Source of the DNA: JAEINY01 sp942490535
GTDB lineage: Bacteria > Bacteroidota > Bacteroidia > Bacteroidales > Marinilabiliaceae
Reading direction: 5' to 3'
Assembly: GCA_942490535.1 (NCBI GenBank)
Contig: CALNXQ010000008.1
Span: forward strand, 496,001 to 560,000
DNA length: 64,000 nt
Shown here: positions 26,707 through 36,428 of the stretch, piece by piece
How positions within the stretch are numbered: the stretch's first letter is position 1
Layout of the letters: each line of letters opens with the position of its first letter
Program-made: the position numbers and the translations under genes
Notes under the pieces: model-generated
Told to the model about the DNA's origin: nothing
Seen by the model: the letters and a program-made list of their open reading frames with translations, nothing else
Database searches by the model: none

Positions 26707-27845
26707 AATTAGCATTTATCTCAACAATGGATGGAATTCCATGGGGCGGTAGTGAAGAATTATGGTCCCGCACTGCACTGCTAGCACTTCAAGAAGGACA
26801 TCAAGTTTTTGTTTCTGTTTATGATTGGGATAGAAAACTTCATCCTCGTTTATTAGAGTTACAGGATAATGGTGCTATTTTACATTTAAGAGAACGATTC
26901 AGGCACGATGTTCCAATTGTTAAAAAGATTAAACGCTTTATAATTAATCGAATTCAATCATTAAACTCCAGTTGGAAATCATTGGTAAACTTTCAGCCAG
27001 AACACATTCTAATCAATCAGGGAGGCAGCTATGATATGATTACCCATCAAAAGGATATGAAATACATAATCCAAAAGATGAAATATCCATACTCCTTATT
27101 ATGTCACTCTAATACCAAATACAGCTGGATGCCTGAGACACATTTCTATACAGAGGCAAGGCTATTTTTCACTACTGCCCGGAAAGTTTTTGTAGTATCT
27201 GAATTCATGCATCAAGCCATCCAACGCCAAATTGTTACTTCTCTTACCAACATCCATGTTATAAAAAATCCGGTTAACATTAGCAACGCTCACCTTTTAC
27301 CCTGGCCCAGTAATGACCAACTTCAGATTGCTTTGGTTGGATATCTTGGTAATACCAAAGGACAGGATATAGCCATTGAAGTATTACGTAAAGAAAATTG
27401 GAAATCCAGAAACTGGAAACTCAACATCTATGGAAATGGATATGCTGAGGACTACTTAAAAGAACTGGTTAATCACTATCAGCTTTCTGACAAAGTCGAA
27501 TTTCACGGCTATGTAAAAGACATTAAACAAGTATGGGAAAAGAATCATATTTTACTTATCTCTTCAGCTGCTGAAGGATTACCTCTGGCATTAGTAGAAT
27601 GCATGCTCTGCGGCCGTCCTGCTTTAACCACTGATGTGGGAGGCACTACTGAACTTATAGTAGACAATCAAAATGGTTTTATTGCTGAAGCACCCAGTGT
27701 CTATTCAATAAATAAAGCGATGGAGCAGATGTGGCAAAAACAAAAACAACTCGAACAAATGGGACAACATGCTTACAATAAAATAAAGAACTTCTATTCT
27801 GTCAATCCAGAAAAAGATTTTTTAGATCTTCTAATTCAAAAATAA
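26703..27845 (+). CDS. GT4 family glycosyltransferase, paralogue of 24311
   Basis: 380 residues, ATG overlapping the previous stop (ATGA). The N-terminus FISTMDGIPWGGSEELW and the C-terminal FHGYVKDIKQVWEKNHILL and AAEGLPLALVECMLCGRPAL align with the 24311 product along the whole length. The two probably arose by duplication and add different residues to the same repeat unit. Confidence 0.9.
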   Translation: MKLAFISTMDGIPWGGSEELWSRTALLALQEGHQVFVSVYDWDRKLHPRLLELQDNGAILHLRERFRHDVPIVKKIKRFIINRIQSLNSSWKSLVNFQPEHILINQGGSYDMITHQKDMKYIIQKMKYPYSLLCHSNTKYSWMPETHFYTEARLFFTTARKVFVVSEFMHQAIQRQIVTSLTNIHVIKNPVNISNAHLLPWPSNDQLQIALVGYLGNTKGQDIAIEVLRKENWKSRNWKLNIYGNGYAEDYLKELVNHYQLSDKVEFHGYVKDIKQVWEKNHILLISSAAEGLPLALVECMLCGRPALTTDVGGTTELIVDNQNGFIAEAPSVYSINKAMEQMWQKQKQLEQMGQHAYNKIKNFYSVNPEKDFLDLLIQK

Positions 27846-27941
27846 ACAACACACTTAAAGGGAAAAAATATCATGTTATTACATAACATATCGATAATAT
27901 CATTATAATAATACATAAACAAGGAATAGATTTATTTTTTT

Positions 27942-28847
27942 ATGAACAATATTAATACAACTAACCCATTAGTTTCGGTCCTTATGACCGTATATAACCG
28001 GGTGGAATATATTAAAGATGCCATTGAAAGTGTTTTAGCTTCAAGCTATTCACATTTTGAATTAATTATTGTGGATGATTGTTCAACGGATGGTAGTTAT
28101 GATATTGCCAGTGAATATGCTTCAAAAGATAAACGCATAAAACTTTTTAAGAACGACCATAACCTGGGACAATTTCCCAATCGAAATAAGGCTGCCTCCT
28201 ATGCAGAAGGGGAATATCTTAAGTACTTGGATTCGGATGACTTAATCTATCCACATGGATTAGAGGTGATGGTTAAATCGTTAGATCAATTTCCTACTGC
28301 TGGTTTTGCGATTATGCACAATAAACCAGAAGATATCAAACCCTATCCCTTTGAACTAACCCCACAAGATGCTTATAGAGAACATTTTTTAGGTCGTGGC
28401 GTAATGGATATGGGCCCATCTGGTATGATCTTCAGAACAAAATGCTTCAGGGAAGTGGGAGGATTTAAAGAAGATGATTATGTTGGTAATGATACTGAAA
28501 TTCTTTTCCGACTGGCCACGAAATATACCTTAGTAAAAATGCCAACCTCTTTAATCTGGTGGCGTCGTCACGAAGGGCAAGCATTTTGTCAGGGAAACAT
28601 GAGCAATGAATACTTATTCAATCATTTTCCTCTGGTATTAAAAACATTAAACGCGGAAGATACTCCCCTGAATGAATTAGAAACAATGAAGGCCATAAAG
28701 CGTCAAAAACAACACCATGCACGTAAGCTATTAGCTCTAGCTTTGAAGCAAAAACAACCTAACCTGGCATGGAGTGCCTTCAAAAAATCGGGTTTGAATC
28801 TTTGGGAGTTATTACTTGGTTTTAAGGCATATCAACACATAATTTAA
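27942..28847 (+). CDS. GT2 family glycosyltransferase
   Basis: 301 residues, starting at ATG 27942. It is a GT-A fold: VSVLMTVYNRVEYIKDAIESVL, IIVDDCSTDGS, the DXD-type LKYLDSDDLIYPHG, and the acceptor-side GGFKEDDYVGNDTEILFRLA. It is an inverting cytoplasmic transferase with no membrane segments. The 96-base AT-rich gap upstream may hold a promoter, but I see no clear consensus. Confidence 0.9.
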   Translation: MNNINTTNPLVSVLMTVYNRVEYIKDAIESVLASSYSHFELIIVDDCSTDGSYDIASEYASKDKRIKLFKNDHNLGQFPNRNKAASYAEGEYLKYLDSDDLIYPHGLEVMVKSLDQFPTAGFAIMHNKPEDIKPYPFELTPQDAYREHFLGRGVMDMGPSGMIFRTKCFREVGGFKEDDYVGNDTEILFRLATKYTLVKMPTSLIWWRRHEGQAFCQGNMSNEYLFNHFPLVLKTLNAEDTPLNELETMKAIKRQKQHHARKLLALALKQKQPNLAWSAFKKSGLNLWELLLGFKAYQHII

Positions 28848-28911
28848 AAACTCACCTACCTTCGATTCTTTTACATTTTTAAATTAGCATCAATTTTTAC
28901 CTCATAATAAT

Positions 28912-29856
28912 ATGAAAAAATTCGCACTGATTGGAGCGGCTGGTTACATTGCACCAAGACACATGAAAGCAATTAAAGAAACCGGAAATGAACTTATTGC
29001 AGCTTTTGACCCAGGTGATTCAGTAGGCATAATCGATAGTTATTTCCCAAATGCTCAGTTCTTTACCGAATTTGAGAGATTTGACAGGCATCTGGAGAAA
29101 TTAAGACGTAAAGGTGATAAAGTGGATTACATCAGTATCTGCTCACCTAACTACTTACACGACGCTCATATCCGGTTTGCATTAAGAAGCCATGCTATTC
29201 CAATTTGTGAAAAACCAATTGTTCTAAATCCATGGAATGTGGATGCCCTAAAGGAAATTGAAGTGGAATCAGGCTTGAAGATTTATACCATATTGCAGCT
29301 CAGGTTGCATCCATCTATTATTGAATTGAAAAAGAAAATGGAAGCACAGCCTGTTAATATAATGAATGAAGTGGAATTAACCTATATTACATCACGCGGC
29401 AGTTGGTATGACATTAGCTGGAAAGGTAAAATGGAAAAATCAGGAGGTGTGGCTACCAATATCGGTGTGCATTTTTATGATATGTTATCCTGGATATTTG
29501 GGGATGTAAAAAAAAGCGTGGTGCATTTATCCGAAGATCGTAAAGCTGCCGGAATACTGCAATTCGAAAAAGCCAAGGTAAAATGGTTTCTTTCTGTAGA
29601 TAAGGAGGACCTTCCGGATGAAATAAAACTTAAAAAACAACGAACCTACCGATCGATTTTGATTAATAATCATGAAGTAGAATTCAGCAATGGTTTTACT
29701 GACTTGCATACATTAAGTTACCAGAAGATTTTAGAGGGCAATGGATTTACCTTAGAGGATGCTAAGAAATCCATTGAAATAGTACACAAAATCAGACATG
29801 ATCAGATTTTGGTCCAGCCTAACGATAAACATCCATTATTAAATAGTTACTACTAA
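28912..29856 (+). CDS. Gfo/Idh/MocA oxidoreductase, WbpB-like (copy 2)
   Basis: 314 residues, starting at ATG 28912. It has the same architecture as the 12390 gene (ALIGAAGYIAPRHMKAIKET, ICEKPIVLNPWN, ATNIGVHFYDMLSWIFG) but is the most diverged of the three copies (LSEDRKAAGILQFEKAKVKW). WbpE and WbpD homologues are not adjacent. It may supply the same C3 oxidation redundantly or act on a related UDP-hexuronic acid. Confidence 0.88.
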   Translation: MKKFALIGAAGYIAPRHMKAIKETGNELIAAFDPGDSVGIIDSYFPNAQFFTEFERFDRHLEKLRRKGDKVDYISICSPNYLHDAHIRFALRSHAIPICEKPIVLNPWNVDALKEIEVESGLKIYTILQLRLHPSIIELKKKMEAQPVNIMNEVELTYITSRGSWYDISWKGKMEKSGGVATNIGVHFYDMLSWIFGDVKKSVVHLSEDRKAAGILQFEKAKVKWFLSVDKEDLPDEIKLKKQRTYRSILINNHEVEFSNGFTDLHTLSYQKILEGNGFTLEDAKKSIEIVHKIRHDQILVQPNDKHPLLNSYY

Positions 29857-29900
29857 ACAGCGATTTAAAATAAAAACAACAATATTTGTAAAAAAGGATA

Positions 29901-29935
29901 AGAGCTGTTTATCTTAACAGCTCAATGTTTTCATT
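29901..29935 (+). terminator. Possible terminator hairpin
   Basis: The stem GAGCTGTT/AACAGCTC (29902-29909, 29916-29923) with a 6-base loop is followed by a moderately T-rich stretch. It lies between the WbpB copy 2 stop and the next gene. The weak T tract leaves partial termination possible. Confidence 0.45.
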
Positions 29936-29971
29936 TAACAAGAATAAAACTTGATTTAAAAATACTTCACC

Positions 29972-30928
29972 ATGAAATATTCCATTATTGCTCCCATGTT
30001 TAATGAAGAGCAAAATCTCCATACCACACTTGAAAAGCTCAAAGATGAGATGCTCAACCAGCGAATTTCGGATTATGAAATCATATTTGTGAATGATGGA
30101 AGTACCGACGCTACCTGGACTAAGGCCAAAGAACTGGAAAAGGCAGAAGACAGACTCAAAGTTATTGGGTACACCATCAATCAGGGACGGGGTAAAGCTT
30201 TGCGTACAGGTATTGATGAAGCTTCCGGGGAGATTATCATCACCATCGATTTTGATCTTTCCTATGATGCTGCGCACATCAGCAGGATGATTCAAACACT
30301 GGATGAAAATCCGGTACTGGATATTGTACTGGTATCAGCCTATATGCCTGGCGGTAAGACAATCGGGGTTAGTAAAAACCGTTTACTCATTTCCAAATTG
30401 GGGAATATCCTATATCGCTATGCCTTCTCACAAAAAATCTATACCTCTACCTGTGTGGTGAGAGCCTACAGAAAAGATGCGATTAAAACCCTTTTATTGG
30501 AATCTGATGACAAAGAAATTCATCTTGAAATCCTCTCCAAGGCACTGGCAAATGGATTTAAAATTAAAGAAATCCCGGGTACATTAACCAGACGAAAAGC
30601 TGGTAAGTCCAAATTCAAATTCAAAGCCACCTCCATTTCACATTTAATATACCTGTTGCACGAAAAACCAATTTTACTTTTTGGTTTTTTAGGCTTTTTC
30701 CTTACTATTGGGGCACTACTGGCATCACTCATACTTGTTTATACGCGTTTTAGTGGAAATGAAGCTTTTGTACAAACCATAATTGGCCGAATCGTTTCGC
30801 CAAGTTTTGTGCTTATGCTTTATTTATTTGGCCTCCAATTCCTGGCTATTGGCTTTTTAGGAATTCAAAATACCATGTTGAAAAGAGAGCTATTTAAAAT
30901 ACAAGCCATTCTAAAAAAAGAAAAGTAA
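29972..30928 (+). CDS. GT2 family polyprenyl-phosphate sugar transferase with C-terminal membrane anchor
   Basis: 318 residues, starting at ATG 29972. The DPM1/GtrB-like GT-A domain reads YSIIAPMFNEEQNLHTTLEK, IIFVNDGSTDATW, INQGRGKALRTGI and IITIDFDLSYD. Two C-terminal transmembrane segments (about residues 232-258 and 272-296) follow. Such enzymes make polyprenyl-phosphate sugars used by GT-C enzymes like the GT39 protein at 16911 in this locus. The downstream flippase-like gene begins four bases later. Confidence 0.88.
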   Translation: MKYSIIAPMFNEEQNLHTTLEKLKDEMLNQRISDYEIIFVNDGSTDATWTKAKELEKAEDRLKVIGYTINQGRGKALRTGIDEASGEIIITIDFDLSYDAAHISRMIQTLDENPVLDIVLVSAYMPGGKTIGVSKNRLLISKLGNILYRYAFSQKIYTSTCVVRAYRKDAIKTLLLESDDKEIHLEILSKALANGFKIKEIPGTLTRRKAGKSKFKFKATSISHLIYLLHEKPILLFGFLGFFLTIGALLASLILVYTRFSGNEAFVQTIIGRIVSPSFVLMLYLFGLQFLAIGFLGIQNTMLKRELFKIQAILKKEK

Positions 30929-30932
30929 ACAA

Positions 30933-31871
30933 ATGAAGGGCAAGGCATTAAAAAAAATACAAATCATTGTTAGTTTACTTATTCTTGTATTGTTAATCGT
31001 ACAATTCAACGTATCAGACTTTAGTCAATTACACTTTTCATTTGATGTAACAACTGCATTTCTCCTGCTTGCCTTTCTGTTTCTTTCGCTGTTTACACGA
31101 TCCATCAGGTGGTCCTATTTGATGAATAACGGAGAAACAAAGATTTCTCAGTGGAATTCGTTTAAATTTCTGTTGGTTGGAAGTGCTTTAAACATTATTA
31201 TGCCGGCAGGTGCAGGCGATGTGGCCAAAAGTTATTTTGGATACAGATGGACCGGAATTAAAGAGCGTATGTTTTCTGTGAGCTTATACGATAAGCTGGT
31301 GGCCATCGCCAGCTTATCTGTCTTATCGGTATATGCCACCATCGTTACAAAAAACTATTTCATTCTTTTGGCCGGTGCTCTAAGCTTGTTGCCTTTGGTA
31401 ATTGTTCGTTATCATAAACACATTTTCCGCATACCTCTATTCAGCAAGGCCTTAACCTTTATCGACGCGAAAATCAAAAAAGTTTCCATTACCGAAATTT
31501 TAGAAAATTTAATAATAAGTAGAAAAAAAACAATTGTTGCCTTTATTTGGTCTGCGTGCTCTTGGGTTATAACATATTTTTTAATGTACAAATGTTTCCA
31601 ATTATTAAATCTGAACATTTCATTACAAACTGTTATAGCCATGAGTCCCATCTTAACCCTTGCCCGTCTATTCCCATTCACTTTTAATGGGTTGGGAAGC
31701 GACGAACTATTAATTGTGCTCCTCTTTAGCAATTCAGAGGTATCAGATGAAAGTGTTATTGCTAGCGCTATAATTTTCAGAATTTTAATCCTTATAATTC
31801 CGGCAATTTTTGGTTCCATAATTATACACCTAGGCTTAAAACAGAATTCATCACAATTAAAAGAATTGTAA
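30933..31871 (+). CDS. Lysylphosphatidylglycerol synthase-type TM protein (UPF0104)
   Basis: 312 residues, starting at ATG 30933, with about 7-8 transmembrane segments. The family signature is SIRWSYLMNNG, then NIIMPAGAGDVAKSYFGYR, YDKLVAIASLSV and NGLGSDELLI. Members next to GtrB-like enzymes are thought to assist lipid-linked sugar transport or act as membrane partners; the biochemical role is not established. It has no LPG synthase catalytic domain. The spacing of four bases from the GT2 gene indicates co-translation. Confidence 0.85.
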   Translation: MKGKALKKIQIIVSLLILVLLIVQFNVSDFSQLHFSFDVTTAFLLLAFLFLSLFTRSIRWSYLMNNGETKISQWNSFKFLLVGSALNIIMPAGAGDVAKSYFGYRWTGIKERMFSVSLYDKLVAIASLSVLSVYATIVTKNYFILLAGALSLLPLVIVRYHKHIFRIPLFSKALTFIDAKIKKVSITEILENLIISRKKTIVAFIWSACSWVITYFLMYKCFQLLNLNISLQTVIAMSPILTLARLFPFTFNGLGSDELLIVLLFSNSEVSDESVIASAIIFRILILIIPAIFGSIIIHLGLKQNSSQLKEL

Positions 31872-31984
31872 AAAAGTATAAAAATTTAATTTCATGTTGT
31901 CAATATAAACTATACAACAGTTCAATAAAAATTTCATCACAAACTGATTCATTTTATTCAGTTTCATTAGTATAAGTTAGAACA

Positions 31985-33085
31985 ATGACCAAAATCGTCA
32001 CAATAATAGGCGCTCGTCCCCAATTTATCAAAGCCGCCACAGTTAGTCGACAGATAATAGCCGCACGTAAGGAGTATACCGAACCATTAGAAGAAATCAT
32101 CATTCATACCGGTCAACATTTTGACCCTAATATGAGTGATATTTTTTTTACCGAAATGAATATCCCCTCCCCCAAATACCAACTGAACATCAATAACCTG
32201 GGTCATGGGGCTATGACGGGTAAAATGCTGGAAGAGACCGAACAAATTCTGATCAAAGAAAAGCCTGATTTTGTGTTGGTTTATGGTGACACCAACTCTA
32301 CCTTAGCTGGTGCCCTGGCTGCCAAAAAACTTCATATAAAAGTAGTACATATAGAGGCTGGCTTACGATCATTTAATGAAGCCATGCCCGAAGAAATCAA
32401 TCGAATTGTGACCGACCGTATTAGCGATATCCTGTTTTATCCAACCTCACAAGCAGTGAAGAATTTGCAGAACGAAGGTTTTGAACACACTGATAAGAAG
32501 CTTGTTTATTCCGGGGATGTGATGTATGATGCTGCCATGTTCTTTAAAGAGTATGCTTGTGCTCCGGCAAGTATTCAATCAGGAGATACGGATACACCTT
32601 TTGCCTTAGCTACTATTCATAGAGCTGAAAACACCGATCAACCCGAAAAGTTGAGCAGCATCATCAGTGCAGTCGAAGCGATCTCGAAGAATTTACCGGT
32701 TTACCTTCCTTTACATCCCAGAACGAAAAATAAAATAAAAGGTGCTAATATAAAAATAACGGCACCTAATCTTCATATCATAGAGCCTGTCAGCTATCTT
32801 GAGATGCTTTATTTATTGAATAAATGCAAGTTAGTGTTAACCGATAGTGGAGGGCTTCAAAAAGAAGCCTATTTTTTTAATAAGCATTGTATTACTTTGC
32901 GCGAAGAAACAGAGTGGGTTGAACTTGTACAACAAGGCTATAACAAATTGGCAGGCTCAAATACCAACACAATAATCGGCGCTTATCAGGAATTTGAAAA
33001 AACAAATTCAACCTTTCGACAGCAACTTTATGGCAAAGGGGATGCGGCTGAAATTATTGTGAACACACTCCTCTTCGGATGTTAA
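31985..33085 (+). CDS. wbpI: Non-hydrolysing UDP-sugar 2-epimerase, WbpI-like
   Basis: 366 residues, starting at ATG 31985. The epimerase family is clear: IIGARPQFIKAATVSRQI, HTGQHFDPNMSDIFF, VYGDTNSTLAGALAAKKLHI, HIEAGLRSFNEAMPEEINR and LTDSGGLQKEAYF. Resemblance to WbpI and the presence of wbpB, wbpE and wbpD homologues point to 2-epimerisation of UDP-2,3-diacetamido-2,3-dideoxy-GlcA to the ManA form. A WecB-type UDP-GlcNAc 2-epimerase is the alternative. It is 18.6 kb from wbpB copy 1, so the pathway genes are scattered within the locus. Confidence 0.88.
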   Translation: MTKIVTIIGARPQFIKAATVSRQIIAARKEYTEPLEEIIIHTGQHFDPNMSDIFFTEMNIPSPKYQLNINNLGHGAMTGKMLEETEQILIKEKPDFVLVYGDTNSTLAGALAAKKLHIKVVHIEAGLRSFNEAMPEEINRIVTDRISDILFYPTSQAVKNLQNEGFEHTDKKLVYSGDVMYDAAMFFKEYACAPASIQSGDTDTPFALATIHRAENTDQPEKLSSIISAVEAISKNLPVYLPLHPRTKNKIKGANIKITAPNLHIIEPVSYLEMLYLLNKCKLVLTDSGGLQKEAYFFNKHCITLREETEWVELVQQGYNKLAGSNTNTIIGAYQEFEKTNSTFRQQLYGKGDAAEIIVNTLLFGC

Positions 33086-33115
33086 CATATTAAAAATATA
33101 TTTAACTGCTAGTAC

Positions 33116-33682
33116 ATGACCCTATTCAAATATATATCTTTCAAAATAAACCGAATTGGAACATTCCTTCGAATGTTACGGTTCTACTATTTTTTTAAAT
33201 CTTCTGATATTATCCTTTTGAAAAATGTTACTTGCAGATTCAAGCCCAAATCCATTAAAACGGGTCAGCATTTAAAAATACTTCAAAATTGCATTTTCGA
33301 ATTTAATTCTACTGCCAATATTCAAATCGGTAATGACTGCATCTTTTCTTATGGTTCAGTGTTAGCCTTACAGGGAAACTTTACAATGGGAAATAATGTC
33401 ATGGTTGGAGAATACACTTCCATACGCGATGCCTCTCATGACTACACTGTGAATGAGATACCAATGACGCAATCAAAAGATACAGTTAAGGATATTACAA
33501 TTGGAAACAATGTATGGATTGGTAGAGGTTGTATCATAATGCCTGGCACTCTAATCGAAGATGGCGTAGTCATAGGTGCTAACTCTGTTGTTAAAGGCCA
33601 ATTAATAAAAGATGGAATATATGCCGGATCTCCTGCAAAGTTTATCAAAAAGAGAGATCCTTCTATTCTGCAAACTCAATAA
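33116..33682 (+). CDS. Acyltransferase, left-handed beta-helix (LbetaH)
   Basis: 188 residues, starting at ATG 33116. The C-terminal two thirds is a hexapeptide-repeat domain (IQIGNDCIFSYGSVLALQG, NNVMVGEYTSIRDASHDY, ITIGNNVWIGRGCIIMPGTL, AGSPAKFIKKRD). The SHDY motif and the position resemble WcaF-type sugar O-acetyltransferases. The N-terminal 60 residues are basic and less defined. It probably decorates the polysaccharide. Confidence 0.85.
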   Translation: MTLFKYISFKINRIGTFLRMLRFYYFFKSSDIILLKNVTCRFKPKSIKTGQHLKILQNCIFEFNSTANIQIGNDCIFSYGSVLALQGNFTMGNNVMVGEYTSIRDASHDYTVNEIPMTQSKDTVKDITIGNNVWIGRGCIIMPGTLIEDGVVIGANSVVKGQLIKDGIYAGSPAKFIKKRDPSILQTQ

Positions 33683-33944
33683 TAAACAAGTATACTTAAT
33701 AAGATCCCCACAACACCCACAATCTTTACATCTGATAAACGATCAAATATACAAACACATACTTCAATCGAAATTCTCTTCAATTGAATACCTGGATTTG
33801 AATATTTTTTTGTTAAAAAATAAGAAGTTCATGGATTTGGAGCATTTAAATAGTATAAGAGCGAAAAAATTTTCCATCTGGTTCGTCATACCTTCAAAAT
33901 ACACATTACCAGTTAAATACGACAAAAACAACCTATTAATTTGA
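33612..33944 (+). pseudogene. C-terminal remnant of an SGNH-hydrolase-like protein
   Basis: The open frame overlaps the acyltransferase end, and the meaningful part starts at about 33675. It reads like the last third of an SGNH/GDSL-type protein: QVYLIRSPQHPQSLHLINDQ, FSSIEYLDLNIFLL and FMDLEHLNSIRAKKFSIWF, where D and H of the DLEHLN block would be catalytic. The N-terminal GDS block and most of the domain are absent. It is therefore probably a deletion remnant, although a small expressed protein cannot be excluded. Confidence 0.5.
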
Positions 33945-33984
33945 CATCACGGTGCAATCACCATATTCTCTTGATCCTGATAAC

Positions 33985-35259
33985 ATGAAGCATCTTCTTT
34001 TTCTTACTACTAACAATTTAGCAACAAATCCACGCCTATTAAAAGAACTGCAAACAGCCTTATGTAATGGTTTCAAATCTACAGTAGTTGTCTTCAAGTT
34101 GGGTAATTGGAGTGATCAAAAAAGTGAAGATTTATTCCAATCCCTAGAGGAATATAACGCTGAAAGGTCAAAAGCAATCACGTTTATACAACTAGACGCC
34201 ACGAATACCAATAAATTTAACTGGCTATTTTGGGGTATTTTAGAAAAAGTAGCAAAAAAAATATATCCTTTATTTAAAAATAGCATCAATATTAATGCAT
34301 TGGCAAGCAATCGTCGTGCATTTCAATTATTAAAGGTTTGTAAACAATTAAAAAATAAACCAGATTTGATTTGTGCCCATAACCTTGGCGCCCTTTATCC
34401 TGCTTTCCAATTAAGTAAAAGATGGCACATCCCTTTTCTATTTGATGTAGAAGATTACCACCCTGGCGAATACATCCGATTCGATGCTGAAAATGAACAA
34501 CTACGTAGGAAGTTTTTGTTGCAGCAGTTAGTCTCTTTTGCTACCGCCATCACGAGTGCCAGTCCGCTCATTGAGGAGTATACATTAAAATTGATTGGAG
34601 GTCATGCGAACCATCAGGTAATATTGAATAGTTTTCCTAAGACTGAATTCCAACAACCAAAAATTGAAAATAAAAACTCCATGGATCCTCTGCGTTTGGT
34701 ATGGTTTAGTCAAAAAATTAGTTTTGGGCGAGGTCTTGAACAACTCTTCGATGCATTATCATTAATCATTACTCCATCACCATTAAACATTACGTTAACC
34801 TTAATCGGCGACCTTGATCCCGCCTTCGAACGACAAATCATTAAACCATTTAAATCAAAACTTAGGCATCATTCATCCATAACTATAAATCACATTCCTC
34901 CACTTACCCAAGCTGCTCTCCACACTGAACTAGCGCAACATGATATTGGTTTAGCTCTTGAACCCGGTAAAGATCTTAATAATGAATTAGCCGTTTCCAA
35001 TAAAATCATCGCCTATGCTCAGGCCGGTCTATTCATCCTGTCAACAAACACACAGGCCCAACAACAATTTATGGAACAGAATCCTAGGGCTGGAATAATA
35101 TGTAGGCAAACATCTGAGTCTATAAGTAGCACGTTAGTATCCATTAGGCAGAAAATAGAAGATATAAGAATATCACATAGAGAGCGCTTTAATGGTAATA
35201 AAAAATTGGCGTGGGAATATGAGGCAAGTAAATTGAGGGATATTTGGATGAGTATATAA
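33985..35259 (+). CDS. GT4-like glycosyltransferase
   Basis: 424 residues from ATG 33985 (MKHLLFLTTNNLATNPRLLKE, a natural GT-B start). A GTG at 33952 is also in frame and would add 11 residues of no evident function. It has features of GT-B enzymes: CAHNLGALYPAFQLSKRW, FLFDVEDYHPGEY, LRLVWFSQKISFGRGLEQLF and a C-terminal donor site (DIGLALEPGKDLNNELAVSNKIIAYA). The usual EX7E is less regular than in the other GT4 genes here. Confidence 0.82.
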   Translation: MKHLLFLTTNNLATNPRLLKELQTALCNGFKSTVVVFKLGNWSDQKSEDLFQSLEEYNAERSKAITFIQLDATNTNKFNWLFWGILEKVAKKIYPLFKNSININALASNRRAFQLLKVCKQLKNKPDLICAHNLGALYPAFQLSKRWHIPFLFDVEDYHPGEYIRFDAENEQLRRKFLLQQLVSFATAITSASPLIEEYTLKLIGGHANHQVILNSFPKTEFQQPKIENKNSMDPLRLVWFSQKISFGRGLEQLFDALSLIITPSPLNITLTLIGDLDPAFERQIIKPFKSKLRHHSSITINHIPPLTQAALHTELAQHDIGLALEPGKDLNNELAVSNKIIAYAQAGLFILSTNTQAQQQFMEQNPRAGIICRQTSESISSTLVSIRQKIEDIRISHRERFNGNKKLAWEYEASKLRDIWMSI

Positions 35260-35449
35260 GAAAAAAACAGGAATAAGAGTAGTACATAATATTATCCAGT
35301 TTGACGACACTTATATTATCAGAAATACTCCTATTGTATACTACCAATCAGACCCTATATAAATACACTTATAACTGAACAATATACAACCAATAGATTA
35401 TACAAGAAGGAAAATAATTTAACAAAATACGATTAGCTTATTTGAGAGC

Positions 35450-35479
35450 TTTGCCGGTAGAGATAAAAAGTTATTTTTG
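35450..35479 (+). promoter_or_regulatory. Bacteroidota-type promoter upstream of the FkbM gene
   Basis: TTTG (35450-35453) and TATTTTTG (35472-35479, a full match to TAnnTTTG) are separated by 18 bases, close to the known Bacteroidetes sigma-ABfr spacing. Transcription would start near 35486, about 33 bases before ATG 35519. The 259-base gap before this gene supports a new transcript inside the block. Confidence 0.6.
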
Positions 35480-35518
35480 TATGTAAGTAAGATGAAAAAA
35501 TAATCACAATTTCTCCCT

Positions 35519-36400
35519 ATGAACATTGTATCTTTGTATAAATTCGTTTCCAACCATCCTCTAAATAAAAAACATCGGTTTCAGGCCATTCTAAGAGTTA
35601 CTAAATGGCAATTTTTTTCCAGACTCATGCCGTATCCGATTATTTACTCTTTCACGAATAAGGCTAAGTTAATTATTCAAAAGGGAATGACAGGAGCGAC
35701 GGGCAACCTCTATTGTGGGCTTCAAGAATTTAATGACATGTGTTTTCTGCTTCACTTTCTCAGAGAAAGTGATTATTTTGCTGACATTGGTGCAAATATC
35801 GGGAGTTATACAATGCTGGCAAGTGGGCACATTGGGGCCAAGACCATATCGGCTGAACCGGTTCCTACAACATTTTATCATTTGAACAATAATATATCCA
35901 TCAATCACATTCAAGAAAAGGTAACAGCTTTCAACGGGGCTATCGGAGATCAAAAAGGATTCATAGAGTTCACTCAATCATTAGATACGATGAATCGGGT
36001 AGCCCAAAAGGATGAAAATAATACCATTAAAGTTCCAATAATATCTTTGGATGAGTTATTAAAAGGGCAGTCCATCCCATCGCTCATTAAAATTGATGTG
36101 GAGGGATTTGAAACCAAAGTTATTCAAGGGGCGTCAAACACCCTTCAGCAAAACACATTAAAGGCCATTATCATCGAACTTAATGGTTCTGGTTACAGGT
36201 ATGGTTTTGATGAACAGAATCTGCATAATGCACTTGTGGACTTGAATTTTAAGCCTTTTGAATATAATCCATTCACCAGAAAGTTAAAACAGCTCAATAC
36301 CTATGGAATTCATAATACAATTTACATACGCGACTTAGAATTTGTAAAGAAAAGAATATCTACCGCAAAAAAAGTAGAATTACTAAATCAAGACATTTAA
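35519..36400 (+). CDS. FkbM family methyltransferase
   Basis: 293 residues, starting at ATG 35519. The SAM-binding motif is YFADIGANIGSYTMLAS near residue 90, followed by SAEPVPTTFYHL and the FkbM hallmark LIKIDVEGFETKVIQGA. It probably O-methylates a sugar of the polysaccharide, possibly a terminal residue that caps chain length as known for ABC-exported O antigens; that role is an inference. A consensus promoter lies just upstream. Confidence 0.9.
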   Translation: MNIVSLYKFVSNHPLNKKHRFQAILRVTKWQFFSRLMPYPIIYSFTNKAKLIIQKGMTGATGNLYCGLQEFNDMCFLLHFLRESDYFADIGANIGSYTMLASGHIGAKTISAEPVPTTFYHLNNNISINHIQEKVTAFNGAIGDQKGFIEFTQSLDTMNRVAQKDENNTIKVPIISLDELLKGQSIPSLIKIDVEGFETKVIQGASNTLQQNTLKAIIIELNGSGYRYGFDEQNLHNALVDLNFKPFEYNPFTRKLKQLNTYGIHNTIYIRDLEFVKKRISTAKKVELLNQDI

Positions 36401-36428
36401 AATCAGTTCCTACTCGTGTAAAAAATCT

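Noticed and set aside
33952..33987. GTG start at 33952 for the GT4-like gene
   Set aside because: ATG 33985 gives the normal beta-strand start of the GT-B fold; the 11 extra residues look non-coding.
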